DNA of 57,407 bases from Phytopseudomonas straminea (GCF_900112645.1 NZ_FOMO01000002.1:1-57407), one strand, 5' to 3'; numbered from the stretch's first letter, positions 35,654 through 44,693 are shown. Notes: generated by a model from the sequence alone, not told the origin. Made by a program: numbers and translations.

Positions 35654-36439
35654 ATGAAAGCCAGCCAGTACGTTGCCAGGCAGCCTGACGCGAACGGCTT
35701 CATTGACTACAGCGAGGTCGAGCACCGCACCTGGCAGACGCTCATCGAGCGCCAACTCAAGGTGATCAAGCCCAGCGCCTGCCAGGATTACCTGGACGGC
35801 ATCGACAAGCTCGCCCTGCCCCATGACCGGATTCCTCAATTGCCGGACATCAACCGCGTGCTGCAGGCCGCCACCGGCTGGCAGGTCGCCCAGGTGCCGG
35901 CGCTGATTCCCTTTCAGCGCTTCTTCGAGCTGCTCGCCAACAAGCAGTTTCCGGTGGCCACCTTCATCCGCACCGAGGCTGATCTGGACTACCTGCAGGA
36001 GCCGGACATCTTTCACGAGATCTTCGGCCACTGCCCGCTGCTGACCAACTCCTGGTTCGCCGAGTTCACCCATACCTATGGCCGCCTGGGGCTGGCCGCC
36101 AGCCCGCAGGAACGGGTATTCCTGGCACGCCTGTACTGGATGACCATCGAGTTCGGCCTGGTCGATACCCCGGCCGGCCGACGCATCTACGGCGGCGGCA
36201 TTCTCTCCTCGCCCAGGGAGGCGGTGTATTGTCTATCCGACGAGCCCGAGCATCAGCCGTTCGACCCCGTGGAGGCGATGCGCACCCCCTATCGCATCGA
36301 CATCCTGCAACCGCTGTACTTCGTGCTGCCGGACCTGCAACGGCTGTTCGCCCTGGCGCAACAGGACATCATGAGCCTGGTGCACCAGGCCATGGCGCTG
36401 GGCCTGCACGCACCGAAATTTCCGCCCAAGGCGGCCTGA
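35654..36439 (+). CDS. phhA: Phenylalanine 4-monooxygenase
   Basis: Non-haem iron, tetrahydropterin-dependent hydroxylase making tyrosine from phenylalanine. The 261 residues match the bacterial short form without the regulatory domain. Iron ligands are His121 and His126 in HEIFGHCPLL and Glu166 in YWMTIEFGLV. RIYGGGILSSPREAVYCLSD and PFDPVEAMRTPYRIDILQPLYFVLPDL are further landmarks. The ATG at 35654 follows GGAGA at a good distance; the longer in-frame start at 35594 has no support. phhB follows, and phhR is divergent. phhC, which often follows phhB, is missing here. Confidence 0.96.
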   Translation: MKASQYVARQPDANGFIDYSEVEHRTWQTLIERQLKVIKPSACQDYLDGIDKLALPHDRIPQLPDINRVLQAATGWQVAQVPALIPFQRFFELLANKQFPVATFIRTEADLDYLQEPDIFHEIFGHCPLLTNSWFAEFTHTYGRLGLAASPQERVFLARLYWMTIEFGLVDTPAGRRIYGGGILSSPREAVYCLSDEPEHQPFDPVEAMRTPYRIDILQPLYFVLPDLQRLFALAQQDIMSLVHQAMALGLHAPKFPPKAA

Positions 36440-36546
36440 TAACCTGCTTACGATCTGCTGTGCGTCGGCACTTCTGCGCCAGCCAAGCCCGGGCGAGGCG
36501 CCGCCGCCAGAAGCTCATCTACCACCTGTGAATTCGAGGAAACCCC

Positions 36547-36903
36547 ATGACCGCACTGTCCAAAGCCACCTGCGAAGCCTGCAGCGCCGATGCGCCCAAA
36601 GTCAGCGAGGCCGAACTGGCACAGCTGATCAAGGAAATCCCGGACTGGAACATCGAGGTTCGCGACGGCGTGATGCAGCTCGAACGCGCCTACTCTTTTC
36701 GCACCTTCAAGCATGCGCTGGCCTTCACCAATGCAGTGGGCGAGATCGCCGAGGGCGAGAACCACCATCCGTCGCTGCTCACCGAATGGGGCAAGGTCAC
36801 CGTCACCTGGTGGAGCCATTCGATCAAGGGCCTGCACCGCAACGATTTCGTCATGGCAGCACGCACCGACGAGCTGGCAAAGGTGGCCGATGGGCGCAAG
36901 TGA
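36547..36903 (+). CDS. phhB: Pterin-4a-carbinolamine dehydratase
   Basis: A 118-residue PCD/DCoH protein that regenerates tetrahydropterin after Phh[46 protein letters not shown] contains the catalytic HH and H residues. Residues 1-30 ([29 protein letters not shown]) form the usual start. A GAGGAAACCCC box precedes the ATG. It lies 108 bases after phhA, so the two are probably co-transcribed. Downstream is a 191-base region with nitrogen-control motifs before an MFS gene. Confidence 0.96.
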   Translation: MTALSKATCEACSADAPKVSEAELAQLIKEIPDWNIEVRDGVMQLERAYSFRTFKHALAFTNAVGEIAEGENHHPSLLTEWGKVTVTWWSHSIKGLHRNDFVMAARTDELAKVADGRK

Positions 36904-36938
36904 GGCGCCCCGTAAACGGGAAAAATTCGCTCGCGTAC

Positions 36939-36953
36939 GCACCGAGCTGGTGC
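36939..36953. promoter_or_regulatory. NtrC-type enhancer site GCACCGAGCTGGTGC
   Basis: GCACC and GGTGC arms around GAGCT give a palindrome matching the NtrC consensus TGCACCNNNNTGGTGCA at all inner positions. It is about 105 bases upstream of a sigma-54 promoter, the usual distance. Confidence 0.6.
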
Positions 36954-37042
36954 CTTTCACTGCTCCGAAAAATCGAAAGACCGTTCGTCGGTAAAAATAA
37001 ACCTTAAATATCATATAGATAGAAAACAACCTTAGAGATCAC

Positions 37043-37058
37043 TGGCGCGCTTCCTGCT
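37043..37058 (+). promoter_or_regulatory. Sigma-54 promoter for the MFS gene
   Basis: TGGCGCGCTTCCTGCT matches the -24/-12 consensus TGGCACG-N4-TTGCW at all but two positions, with GG and GC exactly 12 bases apart. The predicted transcript would start about 27 bases before the ATG at 37095. Confidence 0.65.
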
Positions 37059-37094
37059 TGCCATCACCGGCATAGTTCCCTAGGGTTGTTCGCC

Positions 37095-38384
37095 ATGTGG
37101 TCCTTGATTGCCCCTATCAGCTCGTTGCTGGGTGGGGTCGCGTTACTCCTCCTCGGCAACGGTCTGCTCAACACCCTACTGACTCTGCGTGGCGTCGCCG
37201 AAGGCTACTCCACCGGGATGCTCGGCCTGATCATGTCCGGGTATTTCGTCGGTTTCCTGATCGGCACCTGGCTGGCGATTCCGCTGGTGCGTCGCGTTGG
37301 GCATATCCGTGCCTTCTCGTTCTGCGCCGCCCTGGCCGCCATCACCGTCCTGCTCCACGTGCTGATCGTCGACCCCTGGGTCTGGCTCGGCTTGCGGGTG
37401 CTCTACGGCCTGGCGTTGGTCAGCCTGTACATGGTCATTGAGAGCTGGCTCAACGCCCAGGTTCCCAACGACAAGCGCGGGCAGATGTTCGCCGTGTACA
37501 TGGCGGTCAACCTCGGCGCCCTGGCGGCCGCCCAGCAATTGCTGAACCTGGCCGATCCGGCTGACTTCCTGCTGTTCGCCCTGGCGGCGATGCTGATCAG
37601 CGCGGCCCTGATGCCCATCACCCTGACCCGCCAGGCGCAACCCAACGTGCCCGATACCCTGCACACCAACCTGCGCGCCATCGTCGGCATCGCGCCGCTG
37701 TCGATCGCCGCGGCCGGCCTTTCCGGCCTGGCACTGGGTGCGTTCTGGGGGATGGCGCCGGTGTATGCCAGCCTCAACGGCTTCGACGCCGCCGGGGTCG
37801 GCCTGATGATGAGCGCGACCATTCTCGGTGGCGCGCTGCTGCAATGGCCGATCGGGCGCTTCTCCGATACCCACGACCGGCGCTGGGTGCTGTTCTGGGT
37901 GGTCAGCGCAGCGGTCATCGTCGCGTTGGTGATGAGCCTGCTGCCCGCTGGCCGCCCGTTGCTGGGATTGATGTTCCTGTTCGGCGGGCTGTCGTTCGCC
38001 ATCTACCCCATCGCCGTGGCGCAGTTGATCGACCAATTGCACAGCGACGAAATCCTTTCCGGCTCCAGCAGCCTGCTGATGGTCAACGGCATCGGCTCGG
38101 TATGTGGCCCGCTGCTCGCCGGCCTGCTCATGCAATACAGCGGCGCGGCGGCATTGCCGCTTTACTTCGCCACCACCCTGGGCTTGCTGGCGGCCTACAC
38201 CTTCTATCGCCTGCGTCATGTCAGCGACCTGGTCGCCGGTGAACAGGCGCACTTCGTGCCGATGCTGCGCACCAGCCACACCGTGCTGGAGCTGATGCCC
38301 GCTGCCCCGCCGTCTGCGGATGACATCGATTCGGACAACGATCACACCGGTGACGAGCGGGAGCCCGTCACCACTTCGTCGTAG
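37095..38384 (+). CDS. MFS transporter (YcaD-type), probably nitrogen-regulated
   Basis: A 429-residue major facilitator with 12 predicted helices. NTLLTLRGVAEGYSTGMLGLIMSGYFVGFLIGTWLAIPLVRRVGHIRAFSF is the start of the YcaD/UMF2-like group and MYGLALVSLYMVIESWLNAQVPNDKRGQMFAVYM-type segments are conserved there. ATG 37095 is chosen over a TTG at 37086. Its substrate is unknown. The promoter region has a sigma-54 box and an NtrC-like site, which would couple it to nitrogen starvation. It is a paralogue of the gene at 46497-47843. A hydrophilic C-terminal tail (DDIDSDNDHTGDE) ends the protein. Confidence 0.85.
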   Translation: MWSLIAPISSLLGGVALLLLGNGLLNTLLTLRGVAEGYSTGMLGLIMSGYFVGFLIGTWLAIPLVRRVGHIRAFSFCAALAAITVLLHVLIVDPWVWLGLRVLYGLALVSLYMVIESWLNAQVPNDKRGQMFAVYMAVNLGALAAAQQLLNLADPADFLLFALAAMLISAALMPITLTRQAQPNVPDTLHTNLRAIVGIAPLSIAAAGLSGLALGAFWGMAPVYASLNGFDAAGVGLMMSATILGGALLQWPIGRFSDTHDRRWVLFWVVSAAVIVALVMSLLPAGRPLLGLMFLFGGLSFAIYPIAVAQLIDQLHSDEILSGSSSLLMVNGIGSVCGPLLAGLLMQYSGAAALPLYFATTLGLLAAYTFYRLRHVSDLVAGEQAHFVPMLRTSHTVLELMPAAPPSADDIDSDNDHTGDEREPVTTSS

Positions 38385-38434
38385 GCACACGCACGCCTAC
38401 ATAACAGAGGCGCCACCAAGGTGCCCGTTTTGCT

Positions 38435-38456
38435 CGCCGGTCGATGCCGGCGTTTT
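38435..38456 (+). terminator. Terminator after the MFS gene
   Basis: CGCCGG and CCGGCG form a hairpin around TCGATG, followed by TTTT. It lies 51 bases past the MFS stop and just before ggpPS, so the latter should have its own start or read through. Confidence 0.65.
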
Positions 38457-38472
38457 GACAGGGAGACAGCCC

Positions 38473-40740
38473 ATGCTACTTGCTACCGATCTCGATGGAA
38501 CCTTTCTCGCCGGTGATCCCGAGGATCGCCTTAGCCTCTACCAGACCATCGCCGCGCACCCGGAAATCCAGCTGGCCTACGTCACCGGGCGCAGCCTCGA
38601 AGCGGTACTGCCGCTGCTCGCCGACCCCACCCTGCCGCAACCGGACTTCATCATCGCCGACGTCGGCGCCACCTTCGTGCATGGCGACAGCCTGCAACCG
38701 ATCCAGCAGCTACAGGGCCAGGTCGACGCCCGCTGGCCCGGCGAAAGCCAGGTCGCCCAGGCACTGGAGGGCTTCGGCCTGGAACGCCAGGACGTGCCTC
38801 AGGCGCGCCGCTGCTCGTACTTCTGCACGCCCGAACAGGCCGCCGATCCAGCCCTGGCCCAGGTCGCAGAAACCCTAGGTTGCGATCTGCTGTATTCCGC
38901 GGATCGCTACCTCGACTTTCTGCCCAAGGGCGTCAACAAGGGCACCAGCCTCAAGGCGCTGGTCGAGTGGCTGGGGCTCGATGACGGCGAGGTGCTGGCC
39001 TGCGGCGACACCCTGAATGACCTGAACATGCTCGACGGCACCTACAAGGGCGTTTGCGTGGGCGAATCCGAGCCCAACCTGATCAAGGCCACCGAGCATC
39101 AGTCGTGGATCCTGCAGGCGGACCGTCCGGGCTGCGGCGGCATTCTGCAGGCCTTCGTGCATTTCGGCTTTCTTGGCGAGCACGGCATCGCCGCGGAAAA
39201 ACGCACCGCCACCAAGCCGGGTCGCGCCGAGCTGGTGATGGTCTATCACCGTCTGCCCTACGAGGAGCACCGCGGCGCGGACGGCAAGGTGCAGCGCCGT
39301 CGCCCCACGTCCCCCAACGGCATCATCCCGACCCTGATGAGTTTCTTCGGCGACTCTCGCCCGGGTTCATGGGTCGCCTGGGCCGTCGACGAAGGCGGCG
39401 ACGAGCCGTTCGAAACCCACACCACCGTGGATGCCGAGCGCTACCCGAAGCTCACCGCTGCCCGGGTGGCGCTGAGCAAGCAGGAGGTCGACATCTTCTA
39501 CAAGCGCTTCTCCAAGGAAGCCTTCTGGCCGACGCTGCACACCTTCTGGGAGCGGGCACGCTTCGACGAGGACGACTGGCAGGTATTTCTCAAGGTCAAC
39601 CGCGCCTTCGCCGAGCGTACCGCCAAGGAAGCCGCGGAAGGCGCCGTGGTGTGGCTGCACGACTACAACCTGTGGATGGTGCCCGGCTACCTGCGCGAGC
39701 TTCGCCCGGACCTGCGCATCGCCTTCTTTCACCACACCTACTTCCCTTCGGCCGACGTGTTCAACGTGCTGCCGTGGCGCCGGCAGATCATCGGCAGCCT
39801 GCTGCAGTGCGACTACATCGGTTTTCATATCCCGCGCCAGGTGGAGAACTTCGTCGACGTGGCTCGTGGCGTCACGCCGCTGCAGACCGTCAGCCGGCAG
39901 AACTGCGCGCCGCGCTTCGTCACCTATGGTTGCGCCGTTGGTTTGGAGCGCATGACCACCGCGGTGGACACCGGCAGCCGGGTGGTCAAGCTCGGCGCCC
40001 ATCCGGTCGGCCTGGATATCGAACGGGTGCGCAACGCCCTGGCCCAGGACAAGACCCGCGAGCAGATGGCCAACCTGCGCGAGGAGCTGAGCGGCATCAA
40101 GCTGATCCTGTCGGTCGAGCGCCTGGATTACACCAAGGGCATTCTGGAGAAGCTGCAGGCCTACGAGCGCCTGCTGGCCGACAATCCGGAGCTGCACAAG
40201 AAGATCACCCTGGTCAGCATCTGCGTACCGGCAGCGCGCGAGATGACCATCTACGACGAACTGCAATCGCAGATCGAACAGGCGGTTGGGCGCATCAACG
40301 GCCGCTTCGCACGGGTCGGCTGGACGCCCGTGCAGTTCTTCTTCCGCAGTTTCCCGTTCGACGAGGTGGTGGCCTGGTACGCCATGGCCGACGTGATGTG
40401 GATCACCCCGCTGCGCGACGGCCTCAACCTGGTGGCCAAGGAATTCATCGCCACTCAGGGGCTGACCGACGGCCAGGGCGTGCTGGCGCTATCGGAATTC
40501 GCCGGTGCCGCCGCCGAACTCAAGGGCGCCCTGCTGACCAACCCTCACGACACCGCCGACCTGGCGCAAACCTGCTACCTGGCGCTGAACATGCCCAAGG
40601 CCGAAGCCCGGGCTCGGCTGCGCGAGCTGTTCGATATCGTCAGCTACAACGACATCCGCCGTTGGGGCGATGAGTTCCTGGCTGGTGTCGCCGAGCCGGA
40701 GGAAGAGGCGGAAAATGTCCTGCGCCTGGCGGCTGGCTAA
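38473..40740 (+). CDS. ggpPS: Glucosylglycerol-phosphate synthase/phosphatase fusion
   Basis: A 755-residue two-domain enzyme. Residues 1-250 are a HAD phosphatase: ATDLDGTFL (nucleophile Asp), YVTGRS, a Lys in GVNKG and CGDTLNDLNML. Residues about 260-740 are a GT20 synthase like OtsA/GgpS (DYNLWMVPGYLRELRPDLRIAFFHHTYFPSADVF, LSVERLDYTKGI, RDGLNLVAKEFIA). The order phosphatase first, synthase second matches GgpPS of Pseudomonas and Azotobacter; trehalose TPS/TPP fusions are usually reversed. It makes the osmolyte glucosylglycerol from ADP-glucose and glycerol-3-phosphate. A trehalose role is the alternative. The ATG follows GGGAGACAGCCC. Confidence 0.85.
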   Translation: MLLATDLDGTFLAGDPEDRLSLYQTIAAHPEIQLAYVTGRSLEAVLPLLADPTLPQPDFIIADVGATFVHGDSLQPIQQLQGQVDARWPGESQVAQALEGFGLERQDVPQARRCSYFCTPEQAADPALAQVAETLGCDLLYSADRYLDFLPKGVNKGTSLKALVEWLGLDDGEVLACGDTLNDLNMLDGTYKGVCVGESEPNLIKATEHQSWILQADRPGCGGILQAFVHFGFLGEHGIAAEKRTATKPGRAELVMVYHRLPYEEHRGADGKVQRRRPTSPNGIIPTLMSFFGDSRPGSWVAWAVDEGGDEPFETHTTVDAERYPKLTAARVALSKQEVDIFYKRFSKEAFWPTLHTFWERARFDEDDWQVFLKVNRAFAERTAKEAAEGAVVWLHDYNLWMVPGYLRELRPDLRIAFFHHTYFPSADVFNVLPWRRQIIGSLLQCDYIGFHIPRQVENFVDVARGVTPLQTVSRQNCAPRFVTYGCAVGLERMTTAVDTGSRVVKLGAHPVGLDIERVRNALAQDKTREQMANLREELSGIKLILSVERLDYTKGILEKLQAYERLLADNPELHKKITLVSICVPAAREMTIYDELQSQIEQAVGRINGRFARVGWTPVQFFFRSFPFDEVVAWYAMADVMWITPLRDGLNLVAKEFIATQGLTDGQGVLALSEFAGAAAELKGALLTNPHDTADLAQTCYLALNMPKAEARARLRELFDIVSYNDIRRWGDEFLAGVAEPEEEAENVLRLAAG

Positions 40741-40746
40741 CCATCA

Positions 40747-40843
40747 GTAGTCTGGCGTTGAGCGAAGCGATATCCAGGTCAGGGATGTGCAGCCTGCCGA
40801 GACACCGCCCCTGCGCATCGCTTCGCTCAGCAGCAGGCTACGG
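40747..40843. repeat. Dispersed GTTGAGCGAAGCGA repeat, copy 3 (inverted pair)
   Basis: GTTGAGCGAAGCGATATCC at 40757 and its inverse ATCGCTTCGCTCAGC near 40817 form two opposed copies that could fold into a long hairpin after ggpPS. They fill the 160-base gap before cobF and may terminate transcription. Confidence 0.6.
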
Positions 40844-40900
40844 TCTGTCGTGATGACGAACTGATATGCTGCGCGCCATCGCAAGAACGAGACGTGCAGC

Positions 40901-41665
40901 ATGAACGACATCCTGATCATCGGTATCGGCGCCGGTGACCCTGACTATCTGACCACCCAGGCGATCAAGGCCCTCAACCGCGCCGACGTGTTCTTCATCC
41001 TCGATAAGGGCGAGGCCAAGGACAAGCTGATCGCCCTGCGCCGCCTGATCCTCGATCGCTATATCGCGCCGGGCCGCCAGTACCGCGTTCTGGAGGCCAC
41101 CAACCCGGAGCGCGAGCGAGACGTGTCAAACTATGACGCCAGCATCGACAGCCTCAACCGCGACAAGCAGGTGGTGTTCGAGCAGTTGCTCGGCCAGCTG
41201 CAAGAGGGCGAAACCGGCGCCTTTCTGGTCTGGGGCGATCCGTCGCTGTACGACAGCACCATCCGCATTCTCGATGGCGTGATCGCTGGCGGCCGGCCCC
41301 TCGCCTACGAAGTGATCCCCGGCATTACCAGCGTGCAGGCCCTCACCGCACGCCACCGCATTCCCCTCAACCAAATCGGCCGCGCCGTGCAGATCACCAC
41401 TGGGCGTCGACTGCGCGAGGGCTGGCCCCAAGGCGTGGACAGCGTGGTGGTGATGCTCGACGCCCAGGACAGCTATCGCCAGGTAATCGACGAAGACCTG
41501 CACATCTACTGGGGCGCCTACGTCGGCACGCCGGACGAGATCCTGATCGCCGGCAAGCTGGTGGAAGTGGCCGAGCAGATCGCCACGACCCGCGCAGCAG
41601 CACGCGAAGCCAACGGCTGGATCATGGACAGTTATTTGCTGCGCCGCGGCGGGCGTGAGGCCTGA
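40901..41665 (+). CDS. cobF: Precorrin-6A synthase (deacetylating)
   Basis: A 254-residue SAM-dependent methyltransferase of the tetrapyrrole methylase fold, C-1 methylating and deacetylating precorrin-5 in aerobic cobalamin synthesis. ILIIGIGAGDPDYLTTQAIKALNRADVFFI is the conserved start, GAFLVWGDPSLYDSTIRILDGV and YEVIPGITSVQALTARHRIPLNQIG follow, matching CobF. It stands alone here; other cob genes are not nearby and no cobalamin riboswitch was noticed. An REP element follows it. Confidence 0.93.
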   Translation: MNDILIIGIGAGDPDYLTTQAIKALNRADVFFILDKGEAKDKLIALRRLILDRYIAPGRQYRVLEATNPERERDVSNYDASIDSLNRDKQVVFEQLLGQLQEGETGAFLVWGDPSLYDSTIRILDGVIAGGRPLAYEVIPGITSVQALTARHRIPLNQIGRAVQITTGRRLREGWPQGVDSVVVMLDAQDSYRQVIDEDLHIYWGAYVGTPDEILIAGKLVEVAEQIATTRAAAREANGWIMDSYLLRRGGREA

Positions 41666-41754
41666 TAGCAGACTTGTGGGTAGCGCCCGCCCGCAGCCTG
41701 TCGCCTGGCTGTTTGATCGCGGCAATGGCATAAGTGGACGCTGAGCAGGGCTTT

Positions 41755-41822
41755 GTGGGAGAGGCTTTAGCCTCGATTTTGCCAGCTAGGTGTTAAGAGC
41801 TTGGGGCTAAAGCCCCTCCCAC
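41755..41822. repeat. REP element
   Basis: GTGGGAGAGGCTTTAGCCTC and GGGGCTAAAGCCCCTCCCAC form imperfect arms with a loop near GCCAGCTAGGTG. It lies between the convergent cobF and prmB genes and belongs to the same family as the 25926-25991 element. Confidence 0.85.
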
Positions 41823-41894
41823 GAAATCGCAAAGGCCAGTATTCAGCGTCCGGCCAGGCGACTTTTTTCAAGCTGGCCGATCGAGAGCATCGCC

Positions 41895-42821
41895 TCAACA
41901 GCGTTCGCGAAACAGCGCTTGGTGCTCGCGGCACTGCTCGGCCGAGAGCATGAACACGCCGTGGCCGCCGCGGGCGAAGTCCAGCCAGGCGAAATCCACT
42001 TCCGGGTAAAGTGCTTCGACGTGCACCTGGCTGTTGCCCACCTCGACGATCAGCAAGCCTTTTTCGGTCAGGTGATCGGCAGCCTCGGCGAGCATCCGCC
42101 GCACCAGGTCCAGGCCATCGTCGCCGCAGGCCAGGCCCATTTCCGGCTCGTGCTGATATTCGGCCGGCATGTCGGCGAAATCCTCGGCATCGACATACGG
42201 CGGGTTGGAGACGATCAGGTCGAAGCGCTGCCCAGGCAGCCCGGCGAAGCCATCGCCTTGCACGGTATAGACGCGCTCCTCGAGACCATGACGCTCGATA
42301 TTGCGATTGGCCACTTCCAGCGCCTCGAAGGACAGATCACCAAGCACCACTTCGGCTTCGAGGAATTCGTAGGCGCAAGCGATACCGATGCACCCGGAGC
42401 CGCTGCACAGATCGAGAATCCGCGCGGGTTCGCCGGCCAGCCAGGGGCTGAAGCGCTGCTCGATCAGCTCACCAATCGGTGAACGCGGCACCAGCACGCG
42501 CTCGTCGACGATGAACGGCAAACCGCAGAACCACGCTTCGCCCAGCAGATAGGCGGTGGGCACGCGATCTTCGATGCGGCGCTTGAACAGGGTCTGCAAA
42601 TGCAGATGCTCGTCGTCCTCGAGGCGGCAGTCCAGGTAACCGTCGGCGATTTCCCAGGGTAGGTGCAGCGCGCCGAGCACCAGCTGACGGGCTTCGTCCC
42701 ACGCATTGTCGGTGCCGTGCCCGAAGAACAGCTCTTCGGCCTGAAAACGGCTCACCGCCCAGCGGATGTAGTCGCGCAGGGTGCGCAGGCGGGTTTTCAG
42801 GGCTGGGTGGGCATCGGTCAC
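41895..42821 (-). CDS. prmB: 50S ribosomal protein L3 glutamine methyltransferase
   Basis: A 308-residue N5-glutamine methyltransferase with the PrmB/HemK core: [18 protein letters not shown] (SAM motif I) and the substrate-binding [14 protein letters not shown] (NPPY). [33 protein letters not shown] is the PrmB-specific N-terminal domain. I set a GTG start at 42821 with CGGAG 7 bases upstream; a longer frame to 42899 adds an unrelated N terminus. It methylates L3 in the cytoplasm during ribosome assembly. aroC, often next to prmB, is not here. Confidence 0.93.
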   Translation of the reverse strand: MTDAHPALKTRLRTLRDYIRWAVSRFQAEELFFGHGTDNAWDEARQLVLGALHLPWEIADGYLDCRLEDDEHLHLQTLFKRRIEDRVPTAYLLGEAWFCGLPFIVDERVLVPRSPIGELIEQRFSPWLAGEPARILDLCSGSGCIGIACAYEFLEAEVVLGDLSFEALEVANRNIERHGLEERVYTVQGDGFAGLPGQRFDLIVSNPPYVDAEDFADMPAEYQHEPEMGLACGDDGLDLVRRMLAEAADHLTEKGLLIVEVGNSQVHVEALYPEVDFAWLDFARGGHGVFMLSAEQCREHQALFRERC

Positions 42822-43047
42822 GACAGGGCTCCGGGCAAAAGCCGTTAGTCTAGCAGGCCAGCCCCAGCATTCCAGCGCCCTGCAAAGGATTGGCAGCACG
42901 CTGGGCGTTCAAAAGTGCCGGCTTGCTGAAACGATTCTGCTGCCAGCGCTGCGCTGCCAGGCAGCAATACAGCCAACAGAGAGGTTCACAGCGGCGTCAT
43001 AGAGGCGGACAATATGCACCGTTAACCGCGCCAGCAAGGAGTCGTAC

Positions 43048-43647
43048 ATGTCGTCCCACCCGCAAACGTTCTATCAGCTCACCGGCCGTGGCCACGCCCC
43101 CGCCAACTTGAGCAATGCGACCCTGCTGGTCATCGATGCTCAGGAGGAATATCGCAGCGGCGTGGTGCAACTGCCCGGCCTCGATGCCGCGCTGGTCGAG
43201 ATCGCCAAGCTGCTCGACGCCGTACGTGCTCAGGGCGGCGCCATCGTGCACATCAAGCACCTGGGCATACCCGGTGGTCTGCTCGACCCGCGCGGCCCGC
43301 GGGGTGATCACCTGCCGGAAGTGGCGCCGCTGCCAGGCGAGATCGTCGTCGAAAAGCGCATGCCGAACGCCTTTTCCGGCACCGAACTGCACGAGAAGCT
43401 GCAGTCCCTCGGCCACCTGGACCTGATCGTCTGCGGTTTCATGACTCACTCGAGCATCAGCACCACCATCCGCGCCACCAAGGATTACGGTTACCGCTGC
43501 ACCGTGGTCGACGCCGCCTGTGCTACCCGCGACTTGCCCACGCCAGATGGCAAGGTGATCAGCGCCGCCGAGATGCACCGTGTGGAGATGATCGCCCTGG
43601 CCGACAACTTTGCCGCCTGGGTGCCGGACGCCAACGCTTTACTCTGA
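43048..43647 (+). CDS. Cysteine hydrolase / isochorismatase-fold protein
   Basis: A 199-residue Rossmann-type hydrolase. LLVIDAQEEYRSGVVQL gives the conserved Asp and VVEKRMPNAFSGTEL the Lys. The nucleophile region reads CGFMTHSSISTTIRATKDYGYRC: where cysteine hydrolases have Cys after MTH-x, this one has Ser, so it may not use the standard Cys chemistry. Isochorismatase-type members also lack that Cys. The substrate is unknown. It has its own promoter region (TTCACA-N17-GACAAT at about 42986-43014, weak) and sits divergent from prmB. Confidence 0.8.
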   Translation: MSSHPQTFYQLTGRGHAPANLSNATLLVIDAQEEYRSGVVQLPGLDAALVEIAKLLDAVRAQGGAIVHIKHLGIPGGLLDPRGPRGDHLPEVAPLPGEIVVEKRMPNAFSGTELHEKLQSLGHLDLIVCGFMTHSSISTTIRATKDYGYRCTVVDAACATRDLPTPDGKVISAAEMHRVEMIALADNFAAWVPDANALL

Positions 43648-43725
43648 GCATTCAGGTGCTTTATCGGTTGGAACCCGCTACTACACTGCCAGTCATAGCG
43701 AGAAGATCCCTCAAGGAATCAGCGC

Positions 43726-44046
43726 ATGAAGCAAACAGACGGTTTCAGTGTCAGCCTCCGCCCGCGACGCTCGTTCAGCTGGCGACTGCGTTTTGCCGCT
43801 GCGCTGACGGCGCTGTTTGCGGTATTGGGCATTCTGCTGCTGATGGCGGGCGCGTCGACCCTGCTGGGTCGCCCGCCGGCTCTGGGCAACCTCAATGACT
43901 CGACCACTGACGCCAGCGTACTGCTGGTGCTCGGAGTGGTACTTCTCTGGGGTGGCGTACTGGGCTGGCGCAAAGCCCGACGCCGCATGCGCCAGCGCAG
44001 GGCTGACATGGCCATGTCTCCGCACCTGATGAAGAAACGCGACTGA
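43726..44046 (+). CDS. Small two-helix membrane protein of unknown function
   Basis: A 106-residue protein with a basic N terminus (SLRPRRSFSWRLRF), two hydrophobic helices (about residues 24-46 and 65-83), and a basic tail (RKARRRMRQRRADM). No family is recognised. The two helices, short loop and basic ends suggest an inner-membrane protein with both termini in the cytoplasm. AAGGA lies about 10 bases before the ATG. It is followed 46 bases later by the Smr gene on the same strand. Confidence 0.7.
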   Translation: MKQTDGFSVSLRPRRSFSWRLRFAAALTALFAVLGILLLMAGASTLLGRPPALGNLNDSTTDASVLLVLGVVLLWGGVLGWRKARRRMRQRRADMAMSPHLMKKRD

Positions 44047-44092
44047 CCCACCCCGCGCCGCTTGGTAAACTGGGCGCCCCTGCGGAGGCCCC

Positions 44093-44650
44093 ATGCAAGA
44101 CGACGACCTTTCCCTGTTCAAAGCCCAGCTGCAAGGCGTGAAGCCGATCAAGCACGACCGTGCAGACACCGGCAAACCGAAGAGCGACCGCGCGCGACTG
44201 GCCACCTTGCGCCAGGCTGCCACCCAGCGTACCGACACCATCAAGGTCGACGGCCTGTCCGATCAGTTCGTCATCGACGTCGGCGCCGAAGACGCGCTGT
44301 TCTGGGCCGAAAACGGCGTGCAGGACGGCCAGATGCGCAAGCTCAAGCTGGGCCAGATTCCCTTCGACGGCAGCCTCGACCTGCACGGCATGAGCGTGGA
44401 AAAGGCCCGCGACACACTCTGGGATTTTCTCGCCGAAGCCACCAAGCTTGAAATCCGCTGCGTGCGGGTGACCCACGGCAAGGCAGTACGCACCGATGGC
44501 CGCAAGCCGATGATCAAAAGCCACGTGAACACCTGGCTGCGCCAGCATCCGCAGGTACTGGGCTTTGCCTCCTGTGTGGCCAAGCACGGGGGCACGGGGG
44601 CCATCTATGTGATGCTCAAACGCACCATGATGGATGGCCGTGACGAGTAA
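44093..44650 (+). CDS. Smr-domain protein (YfcN/SmrB-like)
   Basis: A 185-residue protein with a C-terminal Smr domain: FDGSLDLHGMSVEKARDTLWDFLAEA contains the LDLHG motif, VTHGKA the second motif and KHGGTGAIYVMLKR the end. The N terminus is basic and unstructured, as in the YfcN/SmrB group, whose E. coli member cleaves mRNA at collided ribosomes. A similar ribosome-linked nuclease role is plausible; prmB nearby is also ribosome-linked but this is only context. GGAGG lies 4 bases before the ATG. Confidence 0.88.
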   Translation: MQDDDLSLFKAQLQGVKPIKHDRADTGKPKSDRARLATLRQAATQRTDTIKVDGLSDQFVIDVGAEDALFWAENGVQDGQMRKLKLGQIPFDGSLDLHGMSVEKARDTLWDFLAEATKLEIRCVRVTHGKAVRTDGRKPMIKSHVNTWLRQHPQVLGFASCVAKHGGTGAIYVMLKRTMMDGRDE

Positions 44651-44693
44651 TCGCTTGATCCGCTCCCCTACAAAGCGCTGATCGCAGCGCATA

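Noticed and set aside
39054..40673. A 539-codon frame overlapping ggpPS on the same strand
   Set aside because: Its composition (Arg, Gly, Pro, His rich) is that of an out-of-frame GC-rich gene, and the real frame carries catalytic motifs.
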